A stretch of DNA of 64,000 bases from Aequorivita sp. UBA3180 (GCA_002364215.1 DEXQ01000011.1:182725-246724); one strand, 5' to 3'; positions 1 through 10,012 are shown, numbered from the stretch's first letter. Numbers and translations are program-made. The notes: generated by a model not told the origin, from the letters alone.

Positions 1-103
1 TATCTTCACACTAAGTTATGACCGATAGATTTTCTTTGTAATTGCCTATTATATTGGGCAATTTTTGAAATCGTTTAGTTTTTGTCGACTAGATTTTCAA
101 ATG

Positions 104-133
104 GGGCTGTTCGTTGAGGACGGCCCTTTTTTT
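104..133 (+). terminator. Intrinsic terminator of an upstream gene
   Basis: A 7-bp stem (GGGCTGT with ACGGCCC) and a 9-nt loop are followed by seven T. It points rightward, so it most likely ends a plus-strand transcript that enters from outside the window. In all three plus frames stop codons occur within the first 30 bases, so any upstream gene ends at or before that point. Confidence 0.75.
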
Positions 134-238
134 ATTAAATTTATAGGAGCCAAGGAAACGTAGCTTAACAATATGGAAACATACCATTAGTTAAAAATTT
201 AGTCCTTTGCAGCGACAAAAACTATAATCGATTTTAAA

Positions 239-1441
239 ATGTACCTAAAGAATATTTTCTTTATTGGTTTTCTATTTTTGTGTGTTTCCGCGGTCCATTC
301 ACAAATAAGTGTTCCAAAATTTGGTGACGGTATGCTTAACATTGTGGGCAAAGACAGTACGTGGAGCGTCCGATTTGCGCCACGAATGCAAGTACGGGCC
401 AATTCTTCCTGGGATTACGATGGCGATAAATTTGGAAAACCGGAACAAAGCTTTATTATCCGTCGCGCCCGTTTAAAATTTGACGGATTTGCCTATTCCC
501 CGAAACTGCGCTATAAAATTGAACTAGGTCTTTCAAATTTTGATGTGGCAGGAGCTTCAGAATTCACTGGCAATGCCCCTCGAATTATTTATGATGCAGT
601 AATAATGTGGGGGTTCTACAAAAATCTGGAGCTATGGGCAGGACAGGCAAAACTTCCCGGGAACAGGGAACGTGTAATATCTTCCGGTAATCTTCAGCTT
701 ATAGACCGTTCCAGACTTAACAGGTTATTCAATATTGACAGGGACCTTGGAGTACAATTGCGCCATAGTTTTAAGGCTTCTGAAAATTTCCTAATTCGCG
801 AAATGTTTGCCGTTTCACAGGGAGAAGGTAGAAATATTACAACCGGAAATATTGGAGGGTTTCAATATACAACCCGCGTAGAGCTATTGCCTTTTGGCGA
901 ATTTACCAAAAAAGGTGATTACATTGGCGGAGATATTTATAGAGAAAAAACGCCAAAACTTGCCATTGGCGCCACTTATGATTTTAACAATAATGCCGTA
1001 AAAACCCGAAGCAATCAAGGCAGCTATATGCGCAATGATATCGGTTTTTACGAAACCAATATAAGTACCATTTTTGTGGATGCTATGTTTAAATATAACG
1101 GGTTTTCATTAATGGGAGAATATAGTTATCGCGATGCTGAAAACCCCCTAGTAACCAATAGTGATGGTTCTATTACAGAGCAGGAGGTTTATACGGGGCA
1201 AGGGCTCAATTTTCAAGGAGGCTATGTTTTTAAAAACAATTGGGAAATTTCCGGACGTTTTACCACCATTTTGCCAGACAATATTTTTTCTTCCAATGAC
1301 ACACAAAATCAATATACTTTGGGAGGGTCTAAATATATAGTGGGCCATAAATTAAAAGTTCAAACAGATTTATCATATTCAACCATTGCGGGTGAAAGCA
1401 GCTCTTTGGAATACAGGCTGGGTTTTGACCTTCATTTTTAA
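239..1441 (+). CDS. Phosphate-selective porin O/P family outer-membrane porin
   Basis: 400 aa. Residues 1-21 form a signal peptide that ends ...SAVHS-Q. The segment around residues 75-110 (FIIRRARLKFDG, then a run of alternating polar and hydrophobic strands) is typical of the OprO/OprP porin family, and the chain ends in an aromatic residue (LHF), as outer-membrane beta-barrels do. It is expected to let phosphate or other anions cross the outer membrane. The inorganic phosphate transporter starts 78 bp downstream on the same strand, which supports phosphate as substrate; the pair would carry phosphate across both membranes. Substrate choice is inferred from this pairing, not from residues. 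Confidence 0.85.
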   Translation: MYLKNIFFIGFLFLCVSAVHSQISVPKFGDGMLNIVGKDSTWSVRFAPRMQVRANSSWDYDGDKFGKPEQSFIIRRARLKFDGFAYSPKLRYKIELGLSNFDVAGASEFTGNAPRIIYDAVIMWGFYKNLELWAGQAKLPGNRERVISSGNLQLIDRSRLNRLFNIDRDLGVQLRHSFKASENFLIREMFAVSQGEGRNITTGNIGGFQYTTRVELLPFGEFTKKGDYIGGDIYREKTPKLAIGATYDFNNNAVKTRSNQGSYMRNDIGFYETNISTIFVDAMFKYNGFSLMGEYSYRDAENPLVTNSDGSITEQEVYTGQGLNFQGGYVFKNNWEISGRFTTILPDNIFSSNDTQNQYTLGGSKYIVGHKLKVQTDLSYSTIAGESSSLEYRLGFDLHF

Positions 1442-1519
1442 GAAAAATACAGATAACAATTTGGTAACAATCAATCCTATTTTATATGGGAAATTTGCAC
1501 CAACTTAATTAAAACTAGA

Positions 1520-3763
1520 ATGGATAATATTTATTTATTAATGATTGTTGCACTTGCCGCGCTTGCAATTGCAGATCTAGTGGTTGGCGTTAGTAATGAT
1601 GCCGTAAACTTCTTAAACTCAGCCATTGGCTCTAAAGCACTTTCCTTTAGGACTATTTTAATAATAGCCAGTTTAGGTATTTTCATTGGTGCCGTTTTCT
1701 CCAGTGGAATGATGGAAGTGGCGCGAAAGGGCATCTTTGTCCCCGGAGAATTTTACTTCGACGAAATAATGATTATTTTCATGGCGGTAATGATTACCGA
1801 TATCTTGCTGCTGGATTTTTTTAATACTATAGGTTTACCAACATCTACCACGGTTTCCATTGTTTTTGAACTTTTGGGCGCTGCCGTTATTATGGCGCTG
1901 ATAAAAATTGGCCATAACGATGCAGAGACCATTTCAGCAATTACAAAATACATCAATACCGAAAAAGCGGTAGAAATTATAACAGGAATTCTGCTTTCGG
2001 TTGTGATTGCTTTTACCGTGGGGGCAGTAGTTCAATACCTGTCGAGGCTGGTATTTACCTTCCACGTTGAGCGAAAAATGAAATATTTCGGAGCTATTTT
2101 TGGAGGTTTGGCTCTTACCTGTATAAGCTATTTCATACTTGTTAAAGGTTTAAAGGGAACTCCTTTCTATGGCGATTTTAAAGATATTGTTGAAAGTGAT
2201 ACTTGGATGCTTATCGGCGGAAGCTTCATTTTTTGGACTGTGTTCTCGCAACTTTTTATGATGATTTTTAAAAAGAATATTTTAATCATCGTAATAGCAG
2301 TAGGTACATTCAGTCTTGCGTTGGCATTTGCAGGAAACGATTTGGTAAACTTTATTGGGGTTCCAATGGCGGCATACCATAGTTATATTGACTGGTCAAC
2401 TTCTGGTGTCGCGGCCTCAGAGTATAATATGCACAGCCTTGCTGAAAAAGTTCCCGCAGAGCCTATGCTGCTCTTCATTGCTGGTGGTGTAATGGTTCTT
2501 ACATTGTGGTTTTCCAAAAAGGCACGAACGGTTTCTGATACCGAAATTGACCTTGCACGCCAAGGCGAGGGCCATGAAAAATTTAGCCCAAACATGCTTT
2601 CAAGGTTTTTGGTAAAGTCCAGCACCCAGATTGCAACCTATTTTGAATATATCATTCCGCAATCGCTTCAGCAGAAAATAGATAAACGTTTTGAAAAACC
2701 GATAGTGAACCTACCCAAACACAAAACCTACGAGCTTCCAGCTTTTGATATGATCCGTGCCTCCATAAACCTTATGGTTGCCGGAATTCTGATTGCTACG
2801 GCAACTTCTATGAAACTACCACTTTCCACCACCTATGTAACCTTTATGGTAGCCATGGGTACATCACTTGCTGATAGAGCTTGGGGTCGCGAAAGTGCCG
2901 TTTACCGCGTTGCAGGGGTAATGAACGTAATAGGTGGTTGGTTCTTTACTGCATTTGTGGCATTTGCAGCAGCAGGTACGCTTGCCTATCTAATATTTAT
3001 AGGTCGTGGCGCAATGATAGCCGTGTTGTTATTATTGGCTATTCTTTTATTAGTGCGAAATTATCTTTCTCACAAAAATAAAGTGAAACTGAAATTGGAC
3101 AAGAGCGGCTTGAAGAAAACCGAGAGCAAAACCGTTCAGGGGATTATCCAAGAAAGTGCTGAAAACATTAGCAATGTAGTTTCACGTTCAAATAAAATTT
3201 ATACCGATATGCTTCGTGGCCTTGCAAAACAGGACACCAAAAAACTGAAGAAGAGCAAAAAAGGTGTAAATAAACTTAATGACGAAGTTGAAGAACTGCG
3301 AGACAATATTTTCTACTTCATTAAGAATCTGGATGAAACCAGTGTGCGCGGAAGTAACTTCTACATTGTAATCCTTGGTTATTTGACCGACGTGGTGCAG
3401 TCTTTGGAATTTATTTCAAAGGCGAGCTACAAGCACGTGAACAACAATCACAAAGCGCTTCGCTTTAACCAAATAAAGGATCTTCAGGAAATAGACAATC
3501 ATTTGGAAGAGCTTTTAAATGAAATTGAAGACATCTTCCACAAAAAGGAATTCCAGCGCATCGGGAATGTACTTGAGAAAAAAGACGAAATCTTCGCAAG
3601 CCTTTCAAACAAAATTGAAAAGCAGATAGCGCGTACCCGTACCGAAGAATCAAGCCCTAAAAACACCACTTTGTATTTCAGCCTATTGCTTGAAACCAAA
3701 GATCTGGTAACGGCCTTGATGAACTTGATGGAGGAATATTACACAAGCTATCGCAAAGCGTAA
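1520..3763 (+). CDS. Inorganic phosphate transporter (Pit/PHO4 family) with C-terminal PhoU-like domain
   Basis: 747 aa, much longer than a plain Pit transporter of about 500 aa. The family's internal duplication is visible: one copy of the signature near residue 26 (SNDAVNFLNS) and a second near residue 271 (GNDLVNFIGVP). Hydrophobic membrane helices fill roughly residues 1-510. From about residue 535 to the end the chain is soluble, helical and charged (ESAENISNVVSRSNKIY onward), resembling PhoU/DUF47 regulators. It is a secondary phosphate importer of the inner membrane, probably with a built-in regulatory domain. The porin lies just upstream and a good terminator follows the gene. Confidence 0.9.
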   Translation: MDNIYLLMIVALAALAIADLVVGVSNDAVNFLNSAIGSKALSFRTILIIASLGIFIGAVFSSGMMEVARKGIFVPGEFYFDEIMIIFMAVMITDILLLDFFNTIGLPTSTTVSIVFELLGAAVIMALIKIGHNDAETISAITKYINTEKAVEIITGILLSVVIAFTVGAVVQYLSRLVFTFHVERKMKYFGAIFGGLALTCISYFILVKGLKGTPFYGDFKDIVESDTWMLIGGSFIFWTVFSQLFMMIFKKNILIIVIAVGTFSLALAFAGNDLVNFIGVPMAAYHSYIDWSTSGVAASEYNMHSLAEKVPAEPMLLFIAGGVMVLTLWFSKKARTVSDTEIDLARQGEGHEKFSPNMLSRFLVKSSTQIATYFEYIIPQSLQQKIDKRFEKPIVNLPKHKTYELPAFDMIRASINLMVAGILIATATSMKLPLSTTYVTFMVAMGTSLADRAWGRESAVYRVAGVMNVIGGWFFTAFVAFAAAGTLAYLIFIGRGAMIAVLLLLAILLLVRNYLSHKNKVKLKLDKSGLKKTESKTVQGIIQESAENISNVVSRSNKIYTDMLRGLAKQDTKKLKKSKKGVNKLNDEVEELRDNIFYFIKNLDETSVRGSNFYIVILGYLTDVVQSLEFISKASYKHVNNNHKALRFNQIKDLQEIDNHLEELLNEIEDIFHKKEFQRIGNVLEKKDEIFASLSNKIEKQIARTRTEESSPKNTTLYFSLLLETKDLVTALMNLMEEYYTSYRKA

Positions 3764-3785
3764 TAAATTTCATCCCATATTTTAG

Positions 3786-3817
3786 AAAAGGAGTCCAAAT
3801 CGGGCTCCTTTTTCTTT
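3786..3817 (+). terminator. Terminator after the phosphate transporter
   Basis: A 9-bp stem (AAGGAGTCC with GGGCTCCTT, one G-T pair) closes a 5-nt loop and is followed by a T-rich tail. It ends the porin-transporter transcript. Confidence 0.85.
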
Positions 3818-3957
3818 AGAAGATGCACAAACACTTTTAATCTTCATAGGGCATCTGCCGTATTTTGATGCCTTACGGACCAATTTTACACCAAAAAAAT
3901 TTTCCGTTTAAAATTATTGTTGGAATATTGTTTCAGCAACCAATAAATCTCAACATT

Positions 3958-4731
3958 ATGAAACTAAAATTTTTATCAATCGTACTATTAATGGCCTGTA
4001 GTTTTGTCTTTGCGCAAGACAAGGTTAAATATACCGACGAGGAAAAGGATATGTTAAAAACCTATTATTTTAATGAAGGTTTTGACCAACCGGCCACAAA
4101 AAAAGTATCAACCGTTATCATGAAAGATGGTACCGAACATAACGGGTACTGTAAGGGCGTGGTTACAAAGAAAGGGCAGATTGCCCAAATTGTTTTTAAA
4201 GACAGTATTACCGACAAAAAAGAAACCTATGATGCATCACAGATTGCAGAAGCCTATCTTTATGCCAGCGGTTGGGAGAAATTCGGAAAGGTATCACAAA
4301 AGTTCAGCAATTTCGGGATGGGCAGAAGAAACAGCGTAAATAAACTGACCAGCAATGACCAGATTTATTTTGTAAACCAAAAGGTTTCCCTAAAAAACAA
4401 AAAGGACGAGAAAGAATTTTTGATGCAACTGATAAATCCGGAATTCAGCCAGATAATTTCGGTTTACCACGATCCTTTTGCCAAAGAATCAAAAGGTTTT
4501 AAAATGGGCCCAGGCCCTACCATTGGTGGCGGTGTTGTAAAGTCATATTACGTTCAAAAAGGCGATAAAGTATTTTGGCTGCCCAAAAGTGATTTTGAGG
4601 AAAATTATGACTTCCTCTTTGGAGACAATGCAGCCTTTATGGAAAAATATCCTTACAAATCAATCAATTGGGATTGGTTGAGCGCGCTTGTTTTGGAATA
4701 TACCAGAATGTCCATGCCCGCAGAGGAATAA
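3958..4731 (+). CDS. Secreted protein of unknown function
   Basis: 257 aa from the ATG at 3958, chosen because it begins a clean signal peptide (MKLKFLSIVLLMACSFVFAQ); a frame open further upstream from 3865 would bury it. The mature part is rich in Lys, Asp and Gly, with no cysteine and no T9SS sorting domain, so it is likely periplasmic or loosely attached. I do not recognise the family. It stands alone between the phosphate genes' terminator and a two-way terminator shared with nrdA, so it is probably a single-gene transcript. Confidence 0.75.
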   Translation: MKLKFLSIVLLMACSFVFAQDKVKYTDEEKDMLKTYYFNEGFDQPATKKVSTVIMKDGTEHNGYCKGVVTKKGQIAQIVFKDSITDKKETYDASQIAEAYLYASGWEKFGKVSQKFSNFGMGRRNSVNKLTSNDQIYFVNQKVSLKNKKDEKEFLMQLINPEFSQIISVYHDPFAKESKGFKMGPGPTIGGGVVKSYYVQKGDKVFWLPKSDFEENYDFLFGDNAAFMEKYPYKSINWDWLSALVLEYTRMSMPAEE

Positions 4732-4752
4732 TAAGCATCGCAAAAAATAAAT

Positions 4753-4788
4753 AAAAAAGCCCTTGTTCAATTGAGCAAGGGCTTTTTT
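4753..4788. terminator. Bidirectional terminator between convergent genes
   Basis: A 10-bp stem (GCCCTTGTTC with GAGCAAGGGC) and an AATT loop are flanked by A6 on the left and T6 on the right, so it works for both the secreted-protein gene on plus and nrdA on minus. Confidence 0.9.
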
Positions 4789-4810
4789 ATTTATAAAGTT
4801 ATTCCAAAAT

Positions 4811-7225
4811 TTACGATCCGCACATCAAGCAATCATCATCCGGAGCGTTTTTGGATTGTGCCAGCATTTCGCGCAATTCCTGCGGTGTCATTGGCTTTGT
4901 TGATACATCTTCTACTACATTTGCCTCAACTTCAGCACCAACGGTTTCTTTTTTCTCTTCCTTTTTAAGTGTGAATTTAATGGCATCCACGGCACTTTTG
5001 GTCCGTAAGTAATACATTCCCGTTTTCAAGCCGCTTTTCCATGCATAAAAATGCATCGAGGTTAGTTTTGCCATATTTGCATTTTCCATAAAAAGATTTA
5101 AAGACTGGCTTTGATCAATAAAATATCCACGGTGGCGGCTCATATCAATAATATCTTTCATAGAAAGTTCCCACACGGTTTTATAAAGTTCTTTCAGTTC
5201 CTGCGGAATTATTTCCACATCTTGGATTGAACCGTTGGCGCGCATGATTTCCTCTTTCAAATCCTCGTTCCAAAGCCCAAGTTCCACCAAATCTTCCAAA
5301 AGGTGTTGGTTCACAACAATGAATTCCCCTGAAAGCACACGTCGTGTATAAATATTTGAAGTATAGGGCTCAAAAGCTTCGTTGTTCCCAAGAATCTGCG
5401 ATGTGGAGGCGGTTGGCATAGGCGCAACCAATAGAGAGTTTCGAACACCGTGCTTTTTTACATCCTTTCTCAATTTGTCCCAATCCCAACGGCCGCTTAA
5501 CTCTTCGTCCTTTATTCCCCATAAATTATGCTGAAATAATCCTTCGGAAATAGGTGAGCCTTTATAACTTTCGTACGGTCCATCTGCCTTCGCTTCTTCC
5601 ATAGAAGCTGTAACGGCCGCAAAATAGAGTGTTTCAAAAATTTCTTGATTCAATTTTTTGGCCTCATCACTGGTAAAGGGCAAACGAAGCATGATAAAAG
5701 CATCTGCCAAACCTTGAATTCCCAACCCAACCGGACGGTGGCGGAAATTTGAGTTTTGCGCCTCAATCACCGGATAGTAATTTCTGTCGATTACACGGTT
5801 CAGATTTTTGGTAACGCGTTTTGTTACTTTAAAAAGTTCTTTGTGGTCAAATTCACCGCCTTTCACGAACATTGGCAAAGCGATGGAAGCCAAATTACAA
5901 ACCGCAACTTCATCTGCAGAAGTGTATTCCATAATCTCCGTACACAAGTTTGATGATTTTATGGTCCCCAAATTCTTTTGATTGCTTTTTCGGTTCGCCG
6001 CATCTTTGTAAAGCATATAAGGCGTTCCGGTCTCAATCTGCGATTCAAGAATTTTCTCCCAAAGTTCACGTGCTTTTACGGTTTTTCTACCTTTTCCTTC
6101 TGCTTCATATTTATGGTAAAGCGCTTCAAATTCTTCGCTGTGGCATTCAAAAAGTCCTGGGCATTCGTTCGGGCACATAAGCGTCCATTCAGCGTCGTCC
6201 TGCACCCGTTGCATAAACAAATCTGGAATCCACATGGCGTAAAAAAGGTCTCGAGCCCGCATTTCTTCTTTTCCGTGGTTCTTTTTCAAATCTAAAAAGT
6301 CGAAAATATCAGCGTGCCATGGTTCCACATAAATTGCAAAACTTCCCTTTCGCTTACCGCCACCTTGGTCAACGTAACGTGCGGTATCGTTAAAAACGCG
6401 AAGCATCGGCACAATTCCGTTTGAAGTTCCGTTGGTGCCACCAATATAAGATCCCGTTGCACGAACGTTGTGGATTGAAAGACCAATTCCCCCGGCAGAT
6501 TGTGAGATTTTTGCGGTCTGCTTCAACGTATCGTAAATTCCATCGATGCTGTCGTCCTTCATTGCAAGCAAAAAGCAGGAAGACATTTGCGGTTTTGGTG
6601 TTCCACTGTTGAAAAGCGTTGGGGTTGCGTGGGTGAAATATTTCTTCGACATCAACTCGTAGGTCTCCTTCACTGCTGCCAAATCGTTCATATGAATTCC
6701 TACGGAAACTCGCATCAACATATGCTGCGGACGTTCTGCAATCTTTCCGTTCAGTTTCAGCAAATAGGAGCGTTCCAAAGTTTTAAAACCGAAATAATCG
6801 TACCCAAAATCACGGTTGTAAATTATTGTTGAATCTAATTCCTCGGCGTTGTTTTTTATCACCTCAAAAACCTCATCACTCAGCAAAGGCGCTTTTTTTC
6901 CGGTACGCGGATTTACATATTCGTAAAGATCCGTCATCACTTCCGAAAATGATTTTTTGGTATTTTTATGTAGATTGGAAACAGAGATTCGAGCCGCCAA
7001 ACGTGCGTAATCCGGATGCGAAGTGGTCATTGTTGCGGCAATTTCCGCAGCCAAATTATCCAGCTCGCTGGTTGTTACACCGTCGTAAAGCCCTTCAATT
7101 ACACGCATTGCTACTTTTACAGGATCTACCAATTCGTTTAAACCGTAGCACAGTTTGCGCACGCGAGCCGTAATTTTATCAAACATTATGGGCTCTTTCC
7201 GGCCGTCTCTTTTTACTACATTCAT
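4811..7225 (-). CDS. nrdA: Ribonucleoside-diphosphate reductase large subunit (class Ia)
   Basis: 804 aa from the ATG at 7225 (MNVVKRDGRKEP); the frame is open 24 codons further, but that extension lacks family character. An ATP-cone occupies residues 1 to about 90. Catalytic features visible: the first active-site Cys in SSCFLLAMKDD near 216, NLCTEI near 427 with the thiyl-radical Cys and the general-base Glu, the partner Cys in EVAVCNLAS near 441, the paired tyrosines in GMYYLRT that pass the radical, and a C-terminal CLMCGS tail whose two Cys shuttle electrons. It makes deoxyribonucleotides from ribonucleoside diphosphates. nrdB lies just upstream on the same strand, 117 bp away; no intein or frameshift is seen. 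Confidence 0.97.
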   Translation of the reverse strand: MNVVKRDGRKEPIMFDKITARVRKLCYGLNELVDPVKVAMRVIEGLYDGVTTSELDNLAAEIAATMTTSHPDYARLAARISVSNLHKNTKKSFSEVMTDLYEYVNPRTGKKAPLLSDEVFEVIKNNAEELDSTIIYNRDFGYDYFGFKTLERSYLLKLNGKIAERPQHMLMRVSVGIHMNDLAAVKETYELMSKKYFTHATPTLFNSGTPKPQMSSCFLLAMKDDSIDGIYDTLKQTAKISQSAGGIGLSIHNVRATGSYIGGTNGTSNGIVPMLRVFNDTARYVDQGGGKRKGSFAIYVEPWHADIFDFLDLKKNHGKEEMRARDLFYAMWIPDLFMQRVQDDAEWTLMCPNECPGLFECHSEEFEALYHKYEAEGKGRKTVKARELWEKILESQIETGTPYMLYKDAANRKSNQKNLGTIKSSNLCTEIMEYTSADEVAVCNLASIALPMFVKGGEFDHKELFKVTKRVTKNLNRVIDRNYYPVIEAQNSNFRHRPVGLGIQGLADAFIMLRLPFTSDEAKKLNQEIFETLYFAAVTASMEEAKADGPYESYKGSPISEGLFQHNLWGIKDEELSGRWDWDKLRKDVKKHGVRNSLLVAPMPTASTSQILGNNEAFEPYTSNIYTRRVLSGEFIVVNQHLLEDLVELGLWNEDLKEEIMRANGSIQDVEIIPQELKELYKTVWELSMKDIIDMSRHRGYFIDQSQSLNLFMENANMAKLTSMHFYAWKSGLKTGMYYLRTKSAVDAIKFTLKKEEKKETVGAEVEANVVEDVSTKPMTPQELREMLAQSKNAPDDDCLMCGS

Positions 7226-7342
7226 AATTCTTTTATTTAAGTGGTTAGTAATGGTAGCTGAAAATCCTATTATGCAATGAAAATTGCACACATTCAACTT
7301 TTACATTTTGAAATAATATATTTGTGGGAAAGCTATTGCTTT

Positions 7343-8320
7343 CTAAAAATCCGCGTCGAAACTGATTTTGTTTGATTCCTTGTCTTTGTTGGTAACCCCA
7401 GCTTTTTGGTATTCGCCTACGCGTTTTTCGAAGAAATTGGTTTTCCCTTGAAGCGAAATCATATCCATAAAATCAAATGGGTTCGTAACGTTGTATTCCT
7501 TTTCGCATTCCAATTCCACCAAAAGCCTGTCGGTTACAAATTCAAGGTATTGCGTCATCAATTTTGAATTCATCCCAATCAAACTTGCAGGTAGCGATTC
7601 TGTAATAAATTCGCGCTCAATGTTTAAAGCGTCAACAATTATCTCGCGGATGCGCTCTTTAGAAACTTTGTTCACCAAGTGGTGGTTGTGAAGATGAACG
7701 GCAAAGTCGCAGTGAACGCCTTCGTCGCGCGAAATCAATTCGTTTGAAAAGGTAAGCCCTGGCATCAAGCCGCGCTTTTTCAACCAAAAAATAGAGCAGA
7801 AAGCTCCTGAAAAGAAAATACCCTCAACTGCTGCAAATGCAATTAAACGCTCCGCGAACGAATCACTTTCAATCCATTTTAATGCCCAATCGGCTTTCTT
7901 TTTAATCGCCGGAAAAGTTTCAATGGCGTTGAAAAGTTGGTCTTTTTCCTTTTCATCCTTTACGTACGTATCGATCAAAAGAGAATAGGTTTCACTGTGA
8001 ATGTTCTCCATCATTATCTGGAAACCATAGAAAAATTTGGCTTCACTGTATTGTACTTCGTTTACGAAATTTTCGGCAAGGTTTTCATTCACAATTCCAT
8101 CGGAAGCTGCAAAAAATGCCAAAATGTGTTTTATAAAATAACGCTCGTCGTCATTCAATTTTGAATTCCAATCGGTAAGGTCTTGGTGCAAATCAATTTC
8201 CTCGGCTGTCCAAAAACTGGCTTCGCTTTTTTTATACCAATCCCAAATGTCGTGGTGTTGGATCGGGAATATTACGAATCTGTTTTTATTTTCCTGTAAA
8301 ATTGGTTCAATTGCACTCAT
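7343..8320 (-). CDS. nrdB: Ribonucleoside-diphosphate reductase small subunit (class Ia)
   Basis: 325 aa. This is the ferritin-like radical-generating subunit. The segment ENIHSETYSLL near residue 105 contains the iron ligands and the tyrosine that carries the stable radical, in the form typical of eukaryote-like R2 proteins; a second ligand set lies in ISRDEGVHCDFA. The C-terminus (FDADF) is an acidic aromatic tail as used to dock on the large subunit. It is the first gene of the nrdB-nrdA unit. An AAAGGA sequence lies 5 nt before the ATG, an unusually clear ribosome-binding site for this genome. Confidence 0.97.
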   Translation of the reverse strand: MSAIEPILQENKNRFVIFPIQHHDIWDWYKKSEASFWTAEEIDLHQDLTDWNSKLNDDERYFIKHILAFFAASDGIVNENLAENFVNEVQYSEAKFFYGFQIMMENIHSETYSLLIDTYVKDEKEKDQLFNAIETFPAIKKKADWALKWIESDSFAERLIAFAAVEGIFFSGAFCSIFWLKKRGLMPGLTFSNELISRDEGVHCDFAVHLHNHHLVNKVSKERIREIIVDALNIEREFITESLPASLIGMNSKLMTQYLEFVTDRLLVELECEKEYNVTNPFDFMDMISLQGKTNFFEKRVGEYQKAGVTNKDKESNKISFDADF

Positions 8321-8710
8321 ATGTCCTTTGTTTTTAGATTAAAATTTGTCGTTACTCGGGACTAACAAATATGAAGAAATTAAAAGGTTATTTCAGGTGA
8401 ATTGTTTTGTCTTTTTTAACAAAGTTTTCAACATAAAAAATAAAAAGTTTACAAAAAAAATTAAATCCCTTTTTATAACATTCTATTAATAAGACTATTA
8501 TATATTTTTTAATGGGCTTGACGAATAGAAAAGTTTACAAAAAATGAAAACAATAACTCCATTTTTTTTGAAAATACTGAAAGCACCAAAAGACTACGTT
8601 TATGAGGAAAATGGAGCAACAAATACACAAATATTGTAAAAATCCAAATAGAGATAGTTCGCGACTGCGCTCTACCATTCATTAAATTCGTTCATTCTTT
8701 GCGGAAAGAA
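8321..8710. other. Intergenic region between serS and nrdB
   Basis: 390 bp of very A+T-rich sequence upstream of nrdB on the minus strand. It should hold the nrdB promoter; a near match to the -7 box (CATATTTG on minus, 8366-8373) lies 46 bp from the start codon, without a clear -33 TTG. I see no NrdR-box pair and no serS terminator. A 31-codon plus-strand frame (8544-8639) is open but has no supporting signals. Confidence 0.4.
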
Positions 8711-9982
8711 TTATTTAATAAAATCAAACCCGCAATACGGCACCAAAACCTCCGGGATTTTTATTCCATCCTCGGTTTGATAGTTTTCAAGAATGCCCGC
8801 CAGAACGCGCGGCAATGCCAGAGCGCTTCCGTTTAAGGTGTGCGCAAGTTTGTTTTTACCGTCTTTGTCTTTAAAGCGAAGTTTTAACCTATTGGCTTGA
8901 AAGGTTTCAAAATTTGAAACTGAGGAAATTTCCAGCCAACGGTCCTGCGCGGTTGAAAATACTTCAAAATCATACGTCAATGCTGAAGTAAAGCCCAAAT
9001 CGCCGCCGCAAAGGCGAAGAATTCGGTATGGCAATTTCAATTCGCGAAGAATATTTTTTACGTGCTCTACCATTCCGTCCAAAGCTTGGTAGGAATTATC
9101 AGGATGCTCGATGCGGACGATTTCCACCTTATCAAATTGGTGCAAACGGTTCAACCCTCGAACATGCGCGCCGTAGCTTCCTGCCTCGCGACGGAAACAG
9201 GGAGTATAGCCTGTGCAGGTAATTGGCAATTCGGAATGGTTCAGCAAATCGCCACGGAACATATTTGTTACGGGAACCTCAGCGGTAGGGATTAAATAAA
9301 GATCGTCAATGCCCACGTGGTACATCTGCCCTTCCTTGTCAGGAAGTTGGCCCGTGCCATAGCCCGAAGCTTCGTTCACCAAATGCGGCACTTGATATTC
9401 GGTATAACCGGCTTTTGTATTTTTATCCAAAAAGTAGGCAATCAACGCCCGTTGCAGACGCGCCCCCTTCCCTTTGTAAACAGGAAAACCTGCGCCCGTA
9501 ATTTTTACGCCGAGCTCAAAATCAATCAAATCATATTTTTTTGCAAGCTCCCAATGCGGCATTGCGCCATCAACAAGTTTTGGAATTTCGCCTTCTTTGA
9601 AAACTTCTTCGTTATCGTTTTCATCGGTTCCTGCAGGCACCAAATCATTAGGGATGTTTGGAAGCGTGTAAAGCAATTGCTGCAACTTTTCGGCAGCCGC
9701 AAGCATTTGTTCGTTCAGTTGTTTTGAGGACTCCTTCAGTTCAACTGTTTTCTCTTTTAGTTGATTTGCTTTTTGGACTTCGCCACTTTGAAAAAGTTTC
9801 CCGATTTCCTTTGAATAGGAATTGCTCTGTGCCAAAACCTCATCCAGCTGCGCTTGCGAAGAGCGGCGTTCTTCATCCACATTTAAAACTTCCTCCAAAA
9901 CGGAAGCAGCATCTATGCCGCGTTTGGCCAGTGCTTTTATGTACTTTTCTTTGTTTTCGCGGATGTCGGTTACTTGTAGCAT
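8711..9982 (-). CDS. serS: Seryl-tRNA synthetase
   Basis: 423 aa, normal length. Residues about 30-105 form the antiparallel coiled-coil arm that grips the long variable arm of tRNA-Ser. Class II catalytic motifs follow: motif 2 near residue 262 (FRREAGSYGAHVRG) and motif 3 near 384 (NGSALALPRVLAGILE). It charges tRNA-Ser, and tRNA-Sec where present, with serine in the cytoplasm. It is separated from the upstream toxin gene by a strong hairpin and appears to be transcribed on its own. Confidence 0.97.
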   Translation of the reverse strand: MLQVTDIRENKEKYIKALAKRGIDAASVLEEVLNVDEERRSSQAQLDEVLAQSNSYSKEIGKLFQSGEVQKANQLKEKTVELKESSKQLNEQMLAAAEKLQQLLYTLPNIPNDLVPAGTDENDNEEVFKEGEIPKLVDGAMPHWELAKKYDLIDFELGVKITGAGFPVYKGKGARLQRALIAYFLDKNTKAGYTEYQVPHLVNEASGYGTGQLPDKEGQMYHVGIDDLYLIPTAEVPVTNMFRGDLLNHSELPITCTGYTPCFRREAGSYGAHVRGLNRLHQFDKVEIVRIEHPDNSYQALDGMVEHVKNILRELKLPYRILRLCGGDLGFTSALTYDFEVFSTAQDRWLEISSVSNFETFQANRLKLRFKDKDGKNKLAHTLNGSALALPRVLAGILENYQTEDGIKIPEVLVPYCGFDFIK

Positions 9983-10012
9983 GTTCTGATTTTTGAAGCC
10001 GCTAAGTTACAA

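Noticed and set aside
4811..7225. Intein or frameshift in nrdA
   Set aside because: The frame runs unbroken with all catalytic residues in normal spacing.
8321..8500. NrdR boxes upstream of nrdB
   Set aside because: No pair of ACACWATATWTWGTGT-like sites is seen.
8544..8639. 31-codon plus-strand frame (MKTITPFFLKIL...) between serS and nrdB
   Set aside because: No promoter box, ribosome-binding site or terminator supports it, and short frames are expected by chance in A+T-rich DNA.
9317..9727. 136-codon plus-strand frame inside serS
   Set aside because: serS motifs 2 and 3 and normal length on minus leave no doubt; the plus frame has no family features.
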